Source of the DNA: Cryobacterium adonitolivorans
GTDB taxonomy: Bacteria > Actinomycetota > Actinomycetes > Actinomycetales > Microbacteriaceae
DNA length: 64,000 nucleotides
Reading direction: 5' to 3'
NCBI RefSeq assembly: GCF_004402695.1
Contig: NZ_SOFL01000044.1
Span: 1 to 64,000 of the forward strand
Shown: in pieces, positions 52,001 through 59,919 of the stretch
Position numbering within the stretch: position 1 is the first letter of the stretch
How the letters are laid out: every line of letters begins with the position of its first letter
The notes under the pieces: generated by a model
What the model was told of the DNA's origin: nothing
The model's input: the letters and a program-made list of their open reading frames with translations, nothing else
Database searches by the model: none
Position numbers and translations under genes: made by a program

Positions 52001-54394
52001 GAAGGGCTTGTTGGCGATGTCGACCGAGAAGGTGACCAGGTTGCCTTCCCGCACCAGGACGCTGTCGTTCGGTGCGGCCGGGGCCACCCCGTTGACGAGG
52101 GCAACGGCCTTGTCGAGGGTGAGCACCGGTGCCGGCGCGATGCCGAAGTCCACCTGGTCGCGCAGGGCGAGCACGGTTCCGTCGGTGGAATTCTGGCGAT
52201 ACTTCATGAGGTTGGCGGTGATGTCCACCTCGGTGCCCGTGGACTGGCCCGTGACCGTGGCGCTGACATAGAGGGTGAGCACAGCGCCCTGGGGAACGAA
52301 ACGATCGCCGCCGGACCCGACATCGCCGAGCGCCCACGCGGCCGGGAACGCGTTCGCGTCGGTGGGGGTCGCGGCCTGGGTGCCCGCAACCGGCGTGACG
52401 GTGACGCCGCCGTCGTCGTCGAAGCCGGCGAACGTGGTGCCAACGGGAACGAAGTCGGTGATCTGCGCGTTGCGGGTCTTGCTCGACGTGGAGAATGCAA
52501 CGGTCAGCTCGAAGCACACGGTGTCGCCGAGTTGATAGGTGGGCGTGTCGGAGTCGGTGTAGTTTCCTGCACTGGCCTCGCAGTCCACGGCGGTCCCGCC
52601 GGTCGGGCGCGGGAGGACCTTCTTGTTGATGACCGGGCCGCTCGAGTCGAGGCCGGCCTCTGAGTCATCCGTGACGGCCTTGGCGCCCTCGCCGGGCGTG
52701 CGCCCCGCGGTGGTGCCGGTGATGCTGACTACGTTCAGGAAGCCGTCGCCGGCCGCGGTGGGCACACCGGTTCCGGTTCCGGTTGAGGTCGTGCCCTCGT
52801 AGTTGGCGCCCATGTAGGCGTCGTAGCTGATGGTCAGGCTCGTGTCGTGGGCGAGAGCCGTCGGAGCCGGCGTCATCGTCACGGTGAAGGTGCCGTCGGC
52901 GTTGGCGACAGCGCTGTCGACGGTGGCGCCGGTGACGACACCGTCGGCGCAGCCTGCGCTCCGGGTGAAGACAACGCTCGCCGGCAGCATCGGGCAGAGG
53001 CCGTTGGGGATCACGTCGACGATGGTCATGGCGCTGTCATCGGTGTACTCACCAGCGCGGAGCAGCAGGCTGAATGTCGCCACTTTGCCGGCCCCGAAGC
53101 CCGAGGTGCCGGTCTTGACTATGGAGAGGTCCATGGCCCGCACCGTGACGCTGTCGCTCGAGGTCGTTGCGCGGTCGGCCTCCGTTGCGACGAGGCCGGA
53201 GTAGCGTCCGGAGGCCGTCGCGGTGTTCGTGAGCGCCTGGCCCGCGTTCGCGGCGTCTTCCTGACGGGTTGACGCTCCGGTGTTGTTGTCCAGGTTTGCA
53301 CCCTGCAGGCCAGAGCTGGAATCCGGCGCCGTGCCGGCCGCCCACCTCTCGTTGGCGAGCAGCGGGATTCCCGCGGCATAGTTGACGGTGACGGTGGCGC
53401 CCGCAGCGAGGGTGCCGAGGTTCCAGGTGACCTTGGTGAAGACCTGCCCGATAAAGTCCGGGCGGTCAGTGACGGTCTCCACTGACTCCGCTACGACGCA
53501 GTCAGCGGGTACGGCAGCGGTCTGGTCGAGGCGCCCGGAAGAAGGGTACTCCTCGGTGGCCTGGGCGCTGTTGTCGGTGGCGCCGCAGCCGAGGAATTCG
53601 AGCCCCGCGGGCAGGTAGTCCACGAGAACGACGTTGTCGGTGGGCGCGATGGTCGTGTTGCGGGTGGCGATCGTGTACACGGTGGCTTGGTGCTGCACAC
53701 CGCGCATGAGCTCGTGCTCGGGACTCGGCTCGGTCTTCGTGACCTCGATTGCCGCCACCTTCGTCGCGGTGGGGGTCGCCGTGGCCGAGGCGGTGAAGTT
53801 GCTCGCCGCGCCGGTGGTGGCGGTGAACTTCACGAGCAAGCGCGGGTTGGACTGGGCGTACACCGCTGCCGCGCCCGGGATGGTCGAGCCCACCGGGTAG
53901 CGAACCGGGTCGGGAACGACGGCGAACGACAGGGGTGCGGCCACTCCGGCGGGGAGGTCGGCGACGTTCGACCACACGAGCACCTGGTGCGTCACGGCGG
54001 GCACACCCGGGCCGGCCGGTGTGTCGGTGATCGTGATGACGGTGGGGTCGACGGTTGACCCGTTCGTGGCGGAGCTGCCGGGGGCGTAGCTCACGCCAGC
54101 GGGAAGCTCGTAGCGGAAGGCCAGGTTGAAGTGGTCGGTGGCGCTGGAGGCCTGCGCCTCCAGCGAGATGGTGACCTGCTCCCCGTGCAGAACCGTGGTG
54201 GCCTCGGTCGCGGTCAGGGTGATGAACTCGTCGGCAACGGCCGGGCTCAGGAACACTCCGACCGTGAGCCCGACGGCTACGAGCAGGCTGGCCACCGCAC
54301 CGGCGAGAACACGCATGTGACGCCGGGTCGGGGCGAGAAACCCGCGGGTGAACAGTGGACGACGGTGGCGCATGCGGGCAGAGGGCAGGGGCAT
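46046..54394 (-). CDS. giant DUF11-repeat cell-wall surface protein with LAXTG anchor
   Basis: 2782 residues. GGAG lies 6 nt before the ATG. A long signal peptide (AGAVASLLVAVGLTVGVFLSPAVA, cleaved after AVA) opens it. By eye there are 18 beta-sandwich units of about 110-190 residues of the DUF11/isopeptide-like type, each beginning with a strand such as DLAVTKT or SLGINKS and containing [VI]xDxLPxG and NTATV. The first ten units are longer and more divergent; the last eight are regular. The C terminus has LAQTG (residues 2741-2745), a hydrophobic helix and WRDRHRRVLRNVR, a class E sortase sorting signal. It is probably covalently attached to peptidoglycan as an adhesin or stalk. No sortase gene is in the window. 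Confidence 0.93.
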   Translation of the reverse strand: MPLPSARMRHRRPLFTRGFLAPTRRHMRVLAGAVASLLVAVGLTVGVFLSPAVADEFITLTATEATTVLHGEQVTISLEAQASSATDHFNLAFRYELPAGVSYAPGSSATNGSTVDPTVITITDTPAGPGVPAVTHQVLVWSNVADLPAGVAAPLSFAVVPDPVRYPVGSTIPGAAAVYAQSNPRLLVKFTATTGAASNFTASATATPTATKVAAIEVTKTEPSPEHELMRGVQHQATVYTIATRNTTIAPTDNVVLVDYLPAGLEFLGCGATDNSAQATEEYPSSGRLDQTAAVPADCVVAESVETVTDRPDFIGQVFTKVTWNLGTLAAGATVTVNYAAGIPLLANERWAAGTAPDSSSGLQGANLDNNTGASTRQEDAANAGQALTNTATASGRYSGLVATEADRATTSSDSVTVRAMDLSIVKTGTSGFGAGKVATFSLLLRAGEYTDDSAMTIVDVIPNGLCPMLPASVVFTRSAGCADGVVTGATVDSAVANADGTFTVTMTPAPTALAHDTSLTISYDAYMGANYEGTTSTGTGTGVPTAAGDGFLNVVSITGTTAGRTPGEGAKAVTDDSEAGLDSSGPVINKKVLPRPTGGTAVDCEASAGNYTDSDTPTYQLGDTVCFELTVAFSTSSKTRNAQITDFVPVGTTFAGFDDDGGVTVTPVAGTQAATPTDANAFPAAWALGDVGSGGDRFVPQGAVLTLYVSATVTGQSTGTEVDITANLMKYRQNSTDGTVLALRDQVDFGIAPAPVLTLDKAVALVNGVAPAAPNDSVLVREGNLVTFSVDIANKPFAATNNNNVPVADIAVWDALPADYTCTGWTVASISNSGTCVNPGDPGYPATLGSDPRSVIVWTVPGPLAAGASTGVSYSITVPQNVSVTSKFTNTASVVAFTSPNTSGGDTTFFPKGSLDPSHNVDGTAPPANDTAEVHLPDTLVAKTGVTNIVASNNDLNSQVVAGETVDYTFSVTVPAGSTVFDGVLSDPMVAGLTKPATGATYSPVTAGFSLDSATGALTFPSTYDNVSALDQTFTVTVPGVLVGVGLSSGTLTNTARFASNATPAGTAVAPRTATKTVTVVAPAPTLAKSVDKPTARGGELVTFTLTAGNAAGRPAAFDSVITDCLPGGLLFTPGTGFLTSPAGTVTASAAGTGANGCASGTTKLTWTLPASGALLNPAVTTVTFGAVVDPDSAGLVKYINTAFVTGSTLDNDPGQNVTPVNDSATELVVAATSSATVTVEGAVTVKTVQPASATIGGTVDYTVSVALPLNVQFYDAAIIDTLPAGIRPGSATVTCLTAQGVSCAGDLPGNGAQLTASGQKIGWVLGDVLASSENRTITVTFSATVLAGTAGDILKNSAFLGWNRANGANPTAADATFDETAASPTADVTVLEPRLTIGKAASDTTPEPGQVITYTVTTRNGSTATTSDAFDVSVVDTIPSGIDLASIANISGGGVLSGNTITWTVATIAKGGSDVQTFQARLAASSTLGTGAIVNRVSVPTYRSLPTAATDEREYTANPPTATAPVTPAFPNVTVAKAAANGSTGYLNTDFGWMLTLRNTGTGTAKTVTPTDVLPRNWVYTAGTGTVKIGAAAAVTLADPVLSTAGGVQTLVWAPLTAVAPGTVIVIRFSAQPTTAAATTPGSGAGVQHRNTLTATATDATDASGRSGPTSYAPGTATADAFIQSADVRIAKAAGDPLLAGTTTPRAWTLTVRNAGPDTAVGSLGGRNFVVTDLPAQPLPAGITVTAASGTGWTCTAPNVTTGAFDCERSNANETLANGVAWPAIVVAVAVASTVADATTVTNSAGVAARTYDPTPANNTSEATIAVTTSADLAVTKTAQGTFAAGQQASWHLDVVNLGPSNSAGPITVTDTLPGNISNVVVTGADATCAVTGGTVTCTLNGALALNATTRIVVTALVDSGFTGSLTNTATVSGTTTDPVPVNNDSETATPVDTTTSLGINKSLVEPTLVPGTTATYRFVVTNTGFADARTVAIEDVLPNDLTYAGPGAAGPGTWACSETSPAPATIGCALTGTLVAGGTETVDVLVNVPSSLTGNVRNSATVSSANTVPATGTTDTALTGESDLGITKSHPTGEVLAGTNVDYALTVTNFGPSDAPFGSVVVDHVPVGLVPVSATGSGWNCAAPVGQDVTCTSAGILDAGATADPITVLVSIPAGVGAATFTNVATVVGVLPEPADNRNPNRAEDPTVVTTLAEVTIVKAIAPIATEVVAGTSISYTLTVTKTGPSNAEGLTVADLLPAGFTAVAISGDGWTCTMATVSCARATLGDTASVITVTAAVSSAILDTTVATNTATVGWTDSRPTPHSDSDTVPVTVVALVDLELTKSTPSANVMAGSDIVFDLVLVNDGPSDAVGAITLVDTLPAGIRWQANTPDWSCLADAVPDTDPQPVTCTLGDGSVGLGAGGTATALTITTSSDPALGVVTLTNTATVSTPSTETTLANNTGEATVTLGQSAELGILKSHAGAGRIGTNTAFRLVVTNDGPSTASGITVLDTLPRGLGFVDAAGSDPLWSCVAAATDPAAGTTPVTCSLATDLGPRQIAPELVVNASVGALAYPSVENVAAVSAVTPDPEADNNTASDALVVDPLVSLGLTKTHVGDARAGQQLDYLITVTNSGPTENPGTFTIVDVLPDSVTYVGSTGKNVNCLLARQTVTCVFAGPLAVGESRTVTLTVKLHQSAPPQVAGTVTAESPSVDTAQTPITASDTAKVRAAQTIFGLAQTGVDALMLFIGVTIAILALILGAGLLWRDRHRRVLRNVR

Positions 54395-54545
54395 CGTGAG
54401 CTCCAGGACGGGTGCGGCGCAACGGATCAGCGCTATTGCCTGCCCCGGGACGTGATTTCATCAAGGTTTGCACACGCGTCGATCTGGCCGGATCAGAAAT
54501 CCTCCTGTTCGGGGGACGAGATCGGACAAACGTTACACAATCGCG

Positions 54546-54983
54546 ACCTATGAACCATGCGATGCCGGCCCGGCGTTCCATCCAATGCCCGGGGGCGGCC
54601 ACGACGTCGAAGCCGAACTTGGCATACAGGCCGTGAGCGGTCGAGGTTGCCAGCGCCACCCGTCGCAGGTTCAGGGCGTCGAGCGTCGCTCCGACGTTGT
54701 GGATCAGCGCCACGCCCACGCCGTTGCCACGCACGCCGGGGTCAACGAACACATCGCAAAGCCAGGCGAACGTGACCGAGTCGGTCACCAGACGCGCGTA
54801 AGCCACCTGCCGGCCCGTAACCACATCGAACATGCCGAAGTTGAGGGAGGAGTCGATCGCGGCATCCTGCACCGACCGTGCACGACCGAGGGCCCAGTAC
54901 GCCTCCGTGCTCAGCCAGAGATGGATTCGCTCGCGGTCCATCTCGTCCCGGTCGGCAGAGAAGCTGTACCAGTGATCTGTCAT
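54546..54983 (-). CDS. GNAT-family N-acetyltransferase with damaged 3' end
   Basis: From the ATG at 54983 (GAGGG 7 nt upstream). GNAT features: STEAYWALGRARSVQDAAI, acceptor-fold VTFAWLCDVFVDPGVRGNGVGVALI with the acetyl-CoA loop RGNGVG, and LYAKFGFDVVAAPGHWMERR, the normal C terminus. No stop follows in this frame: it stays open to 53502, running ~890 bp inside the giant gene in another frame. A TAG in the next frame at 54546-54548 suggests the native end was lost by a small indel. If translated as is, it would carry ~350 alien residues. The gap 54395-54545 shows only the giant gene's leader. Confidence 0.65.
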
Positions 54984-55051
54984 GGGGTCCCTCAACCGGA
55001 ACCGGCCGGGTCACGCAAACCCGACGCCGGCCCGACTTTCCGGCCTGCTTT

Positions 55052-55135
55052 TTGCATAACTCCTGCAATTTCTGCCGCCCGGGGGCGAAACGGCCAGTTT
55101 GAGCCCGAATCTCGAAAAATGCAGGAGTTGTGCAA
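55052..55135. repeat. large imperfect inverted repeat (family C) at the edge of the kdp remnant
   Basis: 23-bp arms (55052-55074 and 55113-55135) pair with 4 mismatches: the left arm starts TTGCATAACTCCTGCA, the right ends TGCAGGAGTTGTGCAA. The 38-nt loop has no gene. It lies between the GNAT start and the broken kdpB sequence, about 40 bp from where kdpB homology begins. Confidence 0.75.
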
Positions 55136-55176
55136 CCCGCACTGGGCGGTGGGGTCGGGCAGGGCTGCGAGGCGGG

Positions 55177-55617
55177 CGTATCCTGTCGGCGATCATCTTC
55201 AATGCCATCATTATCGTCGCGCTGATTCCGCTGGCCCTGCGGGGCGTGCGCTACCGCCCGGCGAGCGCGTCGAGCATCCTCGGCCGCAACCTGCTGATCA
55301 CCCTGGTCGGCCAGTTCTTCACGGATGCGGACGGCGTGGCCCTGCCCGAATGGTTCCGGTTCTGCCCCTCCGCGGCCGGCGAGATCCCCGCGGGCGCCGT
55401 CACCGCGTCCGCCTCCGGCCTCGACCCGCACATCAGCCCGGCATACGCCCTGCAGCAGGTGCCGCGCGTGGCGGCGGCCCGCGACCTGTCTGGGGCAACC
55501 GTGCGCGCGCTCGTCGAGTCGGTCGAACAGGGGCGTGACCTCAGGTTTCTCGGCGAACCGACCGTGAATGTGCTCAACTTGAACCTCGAGCTCGCGAAGC
55601 TCGACTCCAGCAGATGA
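55177..55617 (+). pseudogene. kdpB-kdpC deletion remnant
   Basis: The frame opens with the last membrane helix of the KdpB ATPase ([31 protein letters not shown]). It jumps after NLLI into the KdpC subunit at VGQFFT, skips the middle of KdpC, and ends with a normal KdpC C terminus ([34 protein letters not shown]). Thus kdpA, most of kdpB, and the KdpC membrane anchor and core are gone. The rest has no transporter function. It lies 8 bp before kdpD in the usual kdpABCDE order. Confidence 0.9.
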
Positions 55618-55625
55618 GGTAACCC

Positions 55626-58154
55626 ATGAAACGCGGCCGATTGCGCGTGCTGCTCGGCGCCGCCCCCGGCGTCGGCAAGACCTACAGCATGCTCGAAGAA
55701 GGTCGCCGGCTGCGGGACGAGGGCAAAGATGTGGTCGTCGCGGTCGTGGAAACCCACGGCCGCGCAGCCACCGCGCTCATGGCGGAGGGCCTCGAGGCGG
55801 TACCGCGAATACTCGTTCAGCACCGCGGCATCGAGCTGAGCGAACTCGACCTGGCCACCGTGCTCGACCGCCGGCCCGAGATCGCCCTGGTCGATGAGCT
55901 CGCCCACACCAACGCCCCCGGCTCGGCGCACTCCAAGCGCTACCAGGACGTGGAGGCGCTGTTGGCGGCCGGAATCGACGTGATCTCGACCGTCAACATC
56001 CAGCACATCGAATCCCTCAACGATGTCGTGCAGCAGATCACCGGGGTGCCGCAGCGCGAGACGCTGCCGGATGTGGTGCTGCGCACCGCCGATCAGGTGG
56101 AGGTCGTCGACCTGGCACCGCAGGCCCTGCGCGACAGGCTCGCCGAGGGCAATGTGTACCCGGCGGCCCGCATCGACGCGGCACTGTCAAACTATTTCCG
56201 GCTCGGCAACCTCACCGCCCTGCGCGAGCTGGCGCTGCTCTGGCTGGCCGACGAGGTCGACACGGCGCTGCAGAGCTACCGAGCCGAGCACGGCATCTCG
56301 AACAAGTGGGAGGCCCGCGAACGCGTGGTCGTGGCGCTCACCGGAGGCCCAGAGGGCGACACCCTGATCCGCCGCGGCGCTCGCATCGCCGCGCGCTCGG
56401 CCGGCGGCGAGCTCATGGCCGCGCACGTGATCAGCCAGGACGGCCTGGCCGCACCGCATCCGGGCGCGCTGGCGGCGCAACGGGCGTTGGTGGAGGAACT
56501 CGGCGGCAGCTACCACCAGGTAGTCGGTGACGACATCCCCCGGGCGCTGGTGGAGTTCGCCCGCGCCGCCAACGCCACCCAGCTGGTGATCGGAGTCAGC
56601 CGCCGCAACCGGCTGACCGCGGCGCTGTCCGGGCCGGGCATCGGCAGCACCATCACGCGCGAGTCCGGCGACATCGACGTGCACATCGTCACCCACTCCG
56701 CGGCCGGCGGAAAGTTCGCCCTGCCCAGGCTCGGCGGCTCGCTCACCGTGCGGCGGCGCCTGGCCGGATTCGCCCTGGCCCTGGTCGGCGGGCCGCTGCT
56801 GACCTGGCTGCTCGTCAGCTTCCGCAGCGAGGAGTCGATCACCAGCGACGTGCTCAGCTACCAGCTGCTCGTGGTGGTCGTCGCGCTGGTCGGCGGGCTC
56901 TGGCCGGCGCTGTTCGCGGCTCTGTTGAGCGGGCTCACGCTGGACTACTTCCTGGTGCAGCCGCTGTACACGGTCACGGTGGCCGAGCCGCTGCACCTCT
57001 TCGCTCTCTCCCTCTACCTCGTCAACGCGCTCCTGGTGAGCATCGTCGTCGACCAGGCGGCCCGGCGCAGCCGGACGGCCCGGCGGGCGGCGGCCGAATC
57101 CGAGCTGCTGGCCACCGTGGCCGGCAGCGTGCTGCGCGGGGAGGACGCCCTGCAGGCGCTGGTCACCCGCACCCGCGAGGCGTTCGGACTCGACCGGGTG
57201 CGACTGCTCGCCAATGGCGCGGTGCTGGCCGAGGCGAGTGCGGCGGATGCGGCGGCGCCGGGCGCGGCGGCACCCGCGGGCACGATCATGCCCATCGGCA
57301 GCCGGGCCACCCTGGAGCTGTCCGGCCCCGACCTCGCCGCGTCCGAGCGCCGGCTGCTCAGCGTAATCGCGAGCCAGATCGATGCCGCCCTCGAGCATCG
57401 CGACCTCGCCCAGACGGCCAGCGAGATCGGCCCGCTGGAGGAGGCGGACCGCATGCGCAGCGCCCTGCTCGCCGCCGTCGGCCACGACCTGCGCCGGCCC
57501 CTCGCCGCCGCGACCACGGCCATCAGCGGGCTCAGGGCCACCGACATCACCCTCCCCGAGACCGACCGCACCGAACTGCTGGCCACGGCCGGCGAAAGCC
57601 TGGACACCCTCGCCTCGCTGGTGACCAACCTGCTCGACGTGAGCCGGTTGCAGGCCGGGGCGCTGGCCGTGGCGCTGGAGCCCGTCGACCTCGCCGACGT
57701 GGTTATGCCGGCGCTCGACGAGCTCGGCCTCGGGCCGGACACCGTGCAGCTCGATCTGCCGGGCGAGACCGCGCCGGTGCTCGCCGACCCCGGCCTGCTG
57801 CAGCGCGCGGTGGTGAACCTGCTCACCAACGCCATCCGTTTCTCGCCGCCCGGCACACCCGCCCGGGTGTCGGCCAGCCGGTTCGCCAACACCGTGCAGC
57901 TGCGCATCATGGACCAGGGACCCGGCATCCCGGCCGACCGGCGGGGAGATGTGTTCGTGCCGTTCCAGCGGCTGGGCGACATCGACAATGCCACCGGCCT
58001 AGGTCTCGGCCTGGCCCTGTCGAAAGGGTTCGTCGAGGGCATGGGCGGCACCCTCGAGGCCGACGACACCCCCGGCGGCGGGCTCACCATGGTGATCACC
58101 CTGCCGGCCGTCGAGTACACCGCAGAGCCTGACAGCGACGAGGTCAGGCCATGA
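55626..58154 (+). CDS. kdpD: KdpD sensor histidine kinase
   Basis: 842 residues, complete. N-terminal KdpD domain with Walker A GAAPGVGKT (11-19) and LVDELAHTNAPGSAHSKRYQDVE; a USP-like domain (~250-360); a DUF4118 four-helix membrane block (~375-470: LALVGGPLLTWLLVSF onward); a GAF-like region; then HisKA with phospho-acceptor His620 in VGHDLRRPL, N box LLTNAIRFSP and G boxes DQGPGIPADR and GLGLGLALSKGF. It senses K+ limitation or turgor and phosphorylates KdpE. Its cognate transporter genes are deleted next door, so it is an orphan here or drives other genes. The start overlaps nothing; the stop overlaps kdpE (ATGA). Confidence 0.95.
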   Translation: MKRGRLRVLLGAAPGVGKTYSMLEEGRRLRDEGKDVVVAVVETHGRAATALMAEGLEAVPRILVQHRGIELSELDLATVLDRRPEIALVDELAHTNAPGSAHSKRYQDVEALLAAGIDVISTVNIQHIESLNDVVQQITGVPQRETLPDVVLRTADQVEVVDLAPQALRDRLAEGNVYPAARIDAALSNYFRLGNLTALRELALLWLADEVDTALQSYRAEHGISNKWEARERVVVALTGGPEGDTLIRRGARIAARSAGGELMAAHVISQDGLAAPHPGALAAQRALVEELGGSYHQVVGDDIPRALVEFARAANATQLVIGVSRRNRLTAALSGPGIGSTITRESGDIDVHIVTHSAAGGKFALPRLGGSLTVRRRLAGFALALVGGPLLTWLLVSFRSEESITSDVLSYQLLVVVVALVGGLWPALFAALLSGLTLDYFLVQPLYTVTVAEPLHLFALSLYLVNALLVSIVVDQAARRSRTARRAAAESELLATVAGSVLRGEDALQALVTRTREAFGLDRVRLLANGAVLAEASAADAAAPGAAAPAGTIMPIGSRATLELSGPDLAASERRLLSVIASQIDAALEHRDLAQTASEIGPLEEADRMRSALLAAVGHDLRRPLAAATTAISGLRATDITLPETDRTELLATAGESLDTLASLVTNLLDVSRLQAGALAVALEPVDLADVVMPALDELGLGPDTVQLDLPGETAPVLADPGLLQRAVVNLLTNAIRFSPPGTPARVSASRFANTVQLRIMDQGPGIPADRRGDVFVPFQRLGDIDNATGLGLGLALSKGFVEGMGGTLEADDTPGGGLTMVITLPAVEYTAEPDSDEVRP

Positions 58155-58852
58155 GAATCCTGATCGCCGACGATGACCCGCAGATCCTCCGGGCCCTGCG
58201 CATCACCCTCGGCGCCCGCGGCTACGAGATCGTCACCGCCCACGACGGCGTGACCGCTCTGGCGGCAATCGTGGAGTACCACCCCGATCTGTTGATGCTG
58301 GACCTCGGCATGCCCGCCCTCGACGGTCTCGCCGTGATCGACTCGGTGCGTGCGTGGAACAGCGTGCCGATCCTGGTGGTGAGCGGCCGCAGCGGCGCCT
58401 CCGACAAGGTGGAGGCCCTGGACCGGGGCGCCGACGACTATGTCACCAAGCCGTTCTCGATCGACGAACTGCTGGCCCGCATCCGCGCCCTCACCCGCCG
58501 GATGCCCACCAGCGGCGACGAACCCGTGGTCACCTTCGGCAACATCACGGTGGACCTGCCGGCCAAGACCATCGTGCGAGCCGCCGCCGGCGGAGCCGAG
58601 CACGTGCGGCTGACCCCGACCGAGTGGCAGATCCTGGAGCTGCTGCTGCGCACCCCGGGCAAACTGGTGACCCGCCAGGCCCTCTACGCCGAGGTCTGGG
58701 GCCAGCACAAGATGACCGACACCGGCTACCTGCGGCTCTACCTCGCCCAGCTGCGCAAGAAGCTCGAGACGGACCCGTCCCGGCCCCGCTACCTGATCAC
58801 CGAGGCCGGTATGGGCTACCGTTTCGCGCCAGACCCGCCCGCCGGCGCCTGA
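58151..58852 (+). CDS. kdpE: KdpE response regulator
   Basis: 233 residues, OmpR/PhoB type. Receiver domain: acidic pocket IADDDPQI, phospho-acceptor Asp51 in LLMLDLGMPALDG, conserved Lys in DDYVTKPFSIDELLARI. C-terminal winged helix: LTPTEWQILELLLRTPGKLVTRQALYAEVWG, YLRLYLAQLRKKLE. It starts inside the kdpD stop. It normally activates kdpABC in response to KdpD; with that operon deleted, its targets must lie elsewhere or it has none. Confidence 0.95.
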   Translation: MRILIADDDPQILRALRITLGARGYEIVTAHDGVTALAAIVEYHPDLLMLDLGMPALDGLAVIDSVRAWNSVPILVVSGRSGASDKVEALDRGADDYVTKPFSIDELLARIRALTRRMPTSGDEPVVTFGNITVDLPAKTIVRAAAGGAEHVRLTPTEWQILELLLRTPGKLVTRQALYAEVWGQHKMTDTGYLRLYLAQLRKKLETDPSRPRYLITEAGMGYRFAPDPPAGA

Positions 58853-58950
58853 GCCGAGCGGATGCCCTGCGCCTGCGGATGCCTGCGGTTGCGCGCTCTG
58901 CGGGTCAGGCGATCCCCGCAATCACGCCGAGCTCACCCTGATCAACCGCC

Positions 58951-59718
58951 TCAGCTCACCGCTTTCGCCAGGGGGCGGTCATACCGGGGACGCCGCACCA
59001 ACAGGGAGCTGACGTCTCCGGCGACGTTTCGCGGCGCGCGCCCTCGTTCGAACAGGATACCCGGTTCGGCCGGCAGCGGATCCGCCGAGCCGCCGCCGAC
59101 CACGGCGAGCGCGCAGGCCAGCGTCGAGGTGACACTGAGGTGGGTACCCTCGCGCAGGCCCAGGACCGGCACGTCGTTCTCATCGAGGAACTCCGTCAGC
59201 CGGGACTCGCGGGAGTCACCGGTGTGCACGCCTGCCGGGTCGGTGTCGAGGTAATGCGGGTTGATCTGGAACGGAACCAGGCCGAGCGCATCGAACGACT
59301 CGGGCTGCACGATGGGCATGTCGTTGGTGGTGCGGATGCTGGGCGCGGTGATGGTGGCTCCGGCGCTGGAGCCCAGGTAGGGCAGGCCGTTCTGCACCCG
59401 GGCGCGGATGACCGGTATCAGGCCGAGACGCTGCAGGGCGGCGAGGAGGCGGAACGTGTTGCCCCCGCCGACGAAGAGCGCCTGGGCGGACGCGACAGCG
59501 GCGACCGGGTCGGCCGCCTCGTGCAGTCCGCGCGCCGCGATGCCGTGCGGCTCGAGGGCTGCCCGCACCGACGCCGTATAGGCGTCGAGGTCGCCGCCCG
59601 CGAAAGGCACGAAAGTGACCACGGTCACGCCGTGCAGAAAAGCGAGCACCTCGGGCAGTGCGTGCTCGAGGTAGCCCTGGCCGGGGCTGGTGCAGTTGGC
59701 GAGGAGGAGCAGCTGCAT
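58951..59718 (-). CDS. pepE: peptidase E (S51 alpha-aspartyl dipeptidase-like)
   Basis: 255 residues from the ATG at 59718 with AAGGACCCC upstream. Class-I-glutamine-amidotransferase-like fold with the S51 serine nucleophile in YLGSSAGATI. FVGGGNTFRLL precedes it; INPHYLD supplies the catalytic His. The usual substrate is Asp-X dipeptides, cleaved in the cytosol. It stands alone, with kdpE converging on it. Length is close to the family norm. Confidence 0.9.
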   Translation of the reverse strand: MQLLLLANCTSPGQGYLEHALPEVLAFLHGVTVVTFVPFAGGDLDAYTASVRAALEPHGIAARGLHEAADPVAAVASAQALFVGGGNTFRLLAALQRLGLIPVIRARVQNGLPYLGSSAGATITAPSIRTTNDMPIVQPESFDALGLVPFQINPHYLDTDPAGVHTGDSRESRLTEFLDENDVPVLGLREGTHLSVTSTLACALAVVGGGSADPLPAEPGILFERGRAPRNVAGDVSSLLVRRPRYDRPLAKAVS

Positions 59719-59919
59719 GGGGTCCTTCCGATCGGGATGGTTCACTGGGGCGCTCGACGTGAGACCCGAGGAGGCCCATTCCGTCGCTCGAGAGGTGATA
59801 CTACCTCTCTCCAGACGGAGCCGCCGGGGAGGTTTTCCCTTCCGGTCGTGAACCCGACAGCCGCCAGGGGGCCCGGGTTCTTAGGATGGGAGCACGCCCC
59901 ATCGACCACGGAGGTCATC

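Noticed and set aside
55052-55135. Inverted repeat as ends of an insertion sequence
   Set aside because: The 38-nt interior has no transposase and no target-site duplication was seen; treated as an extragenic palindrome.
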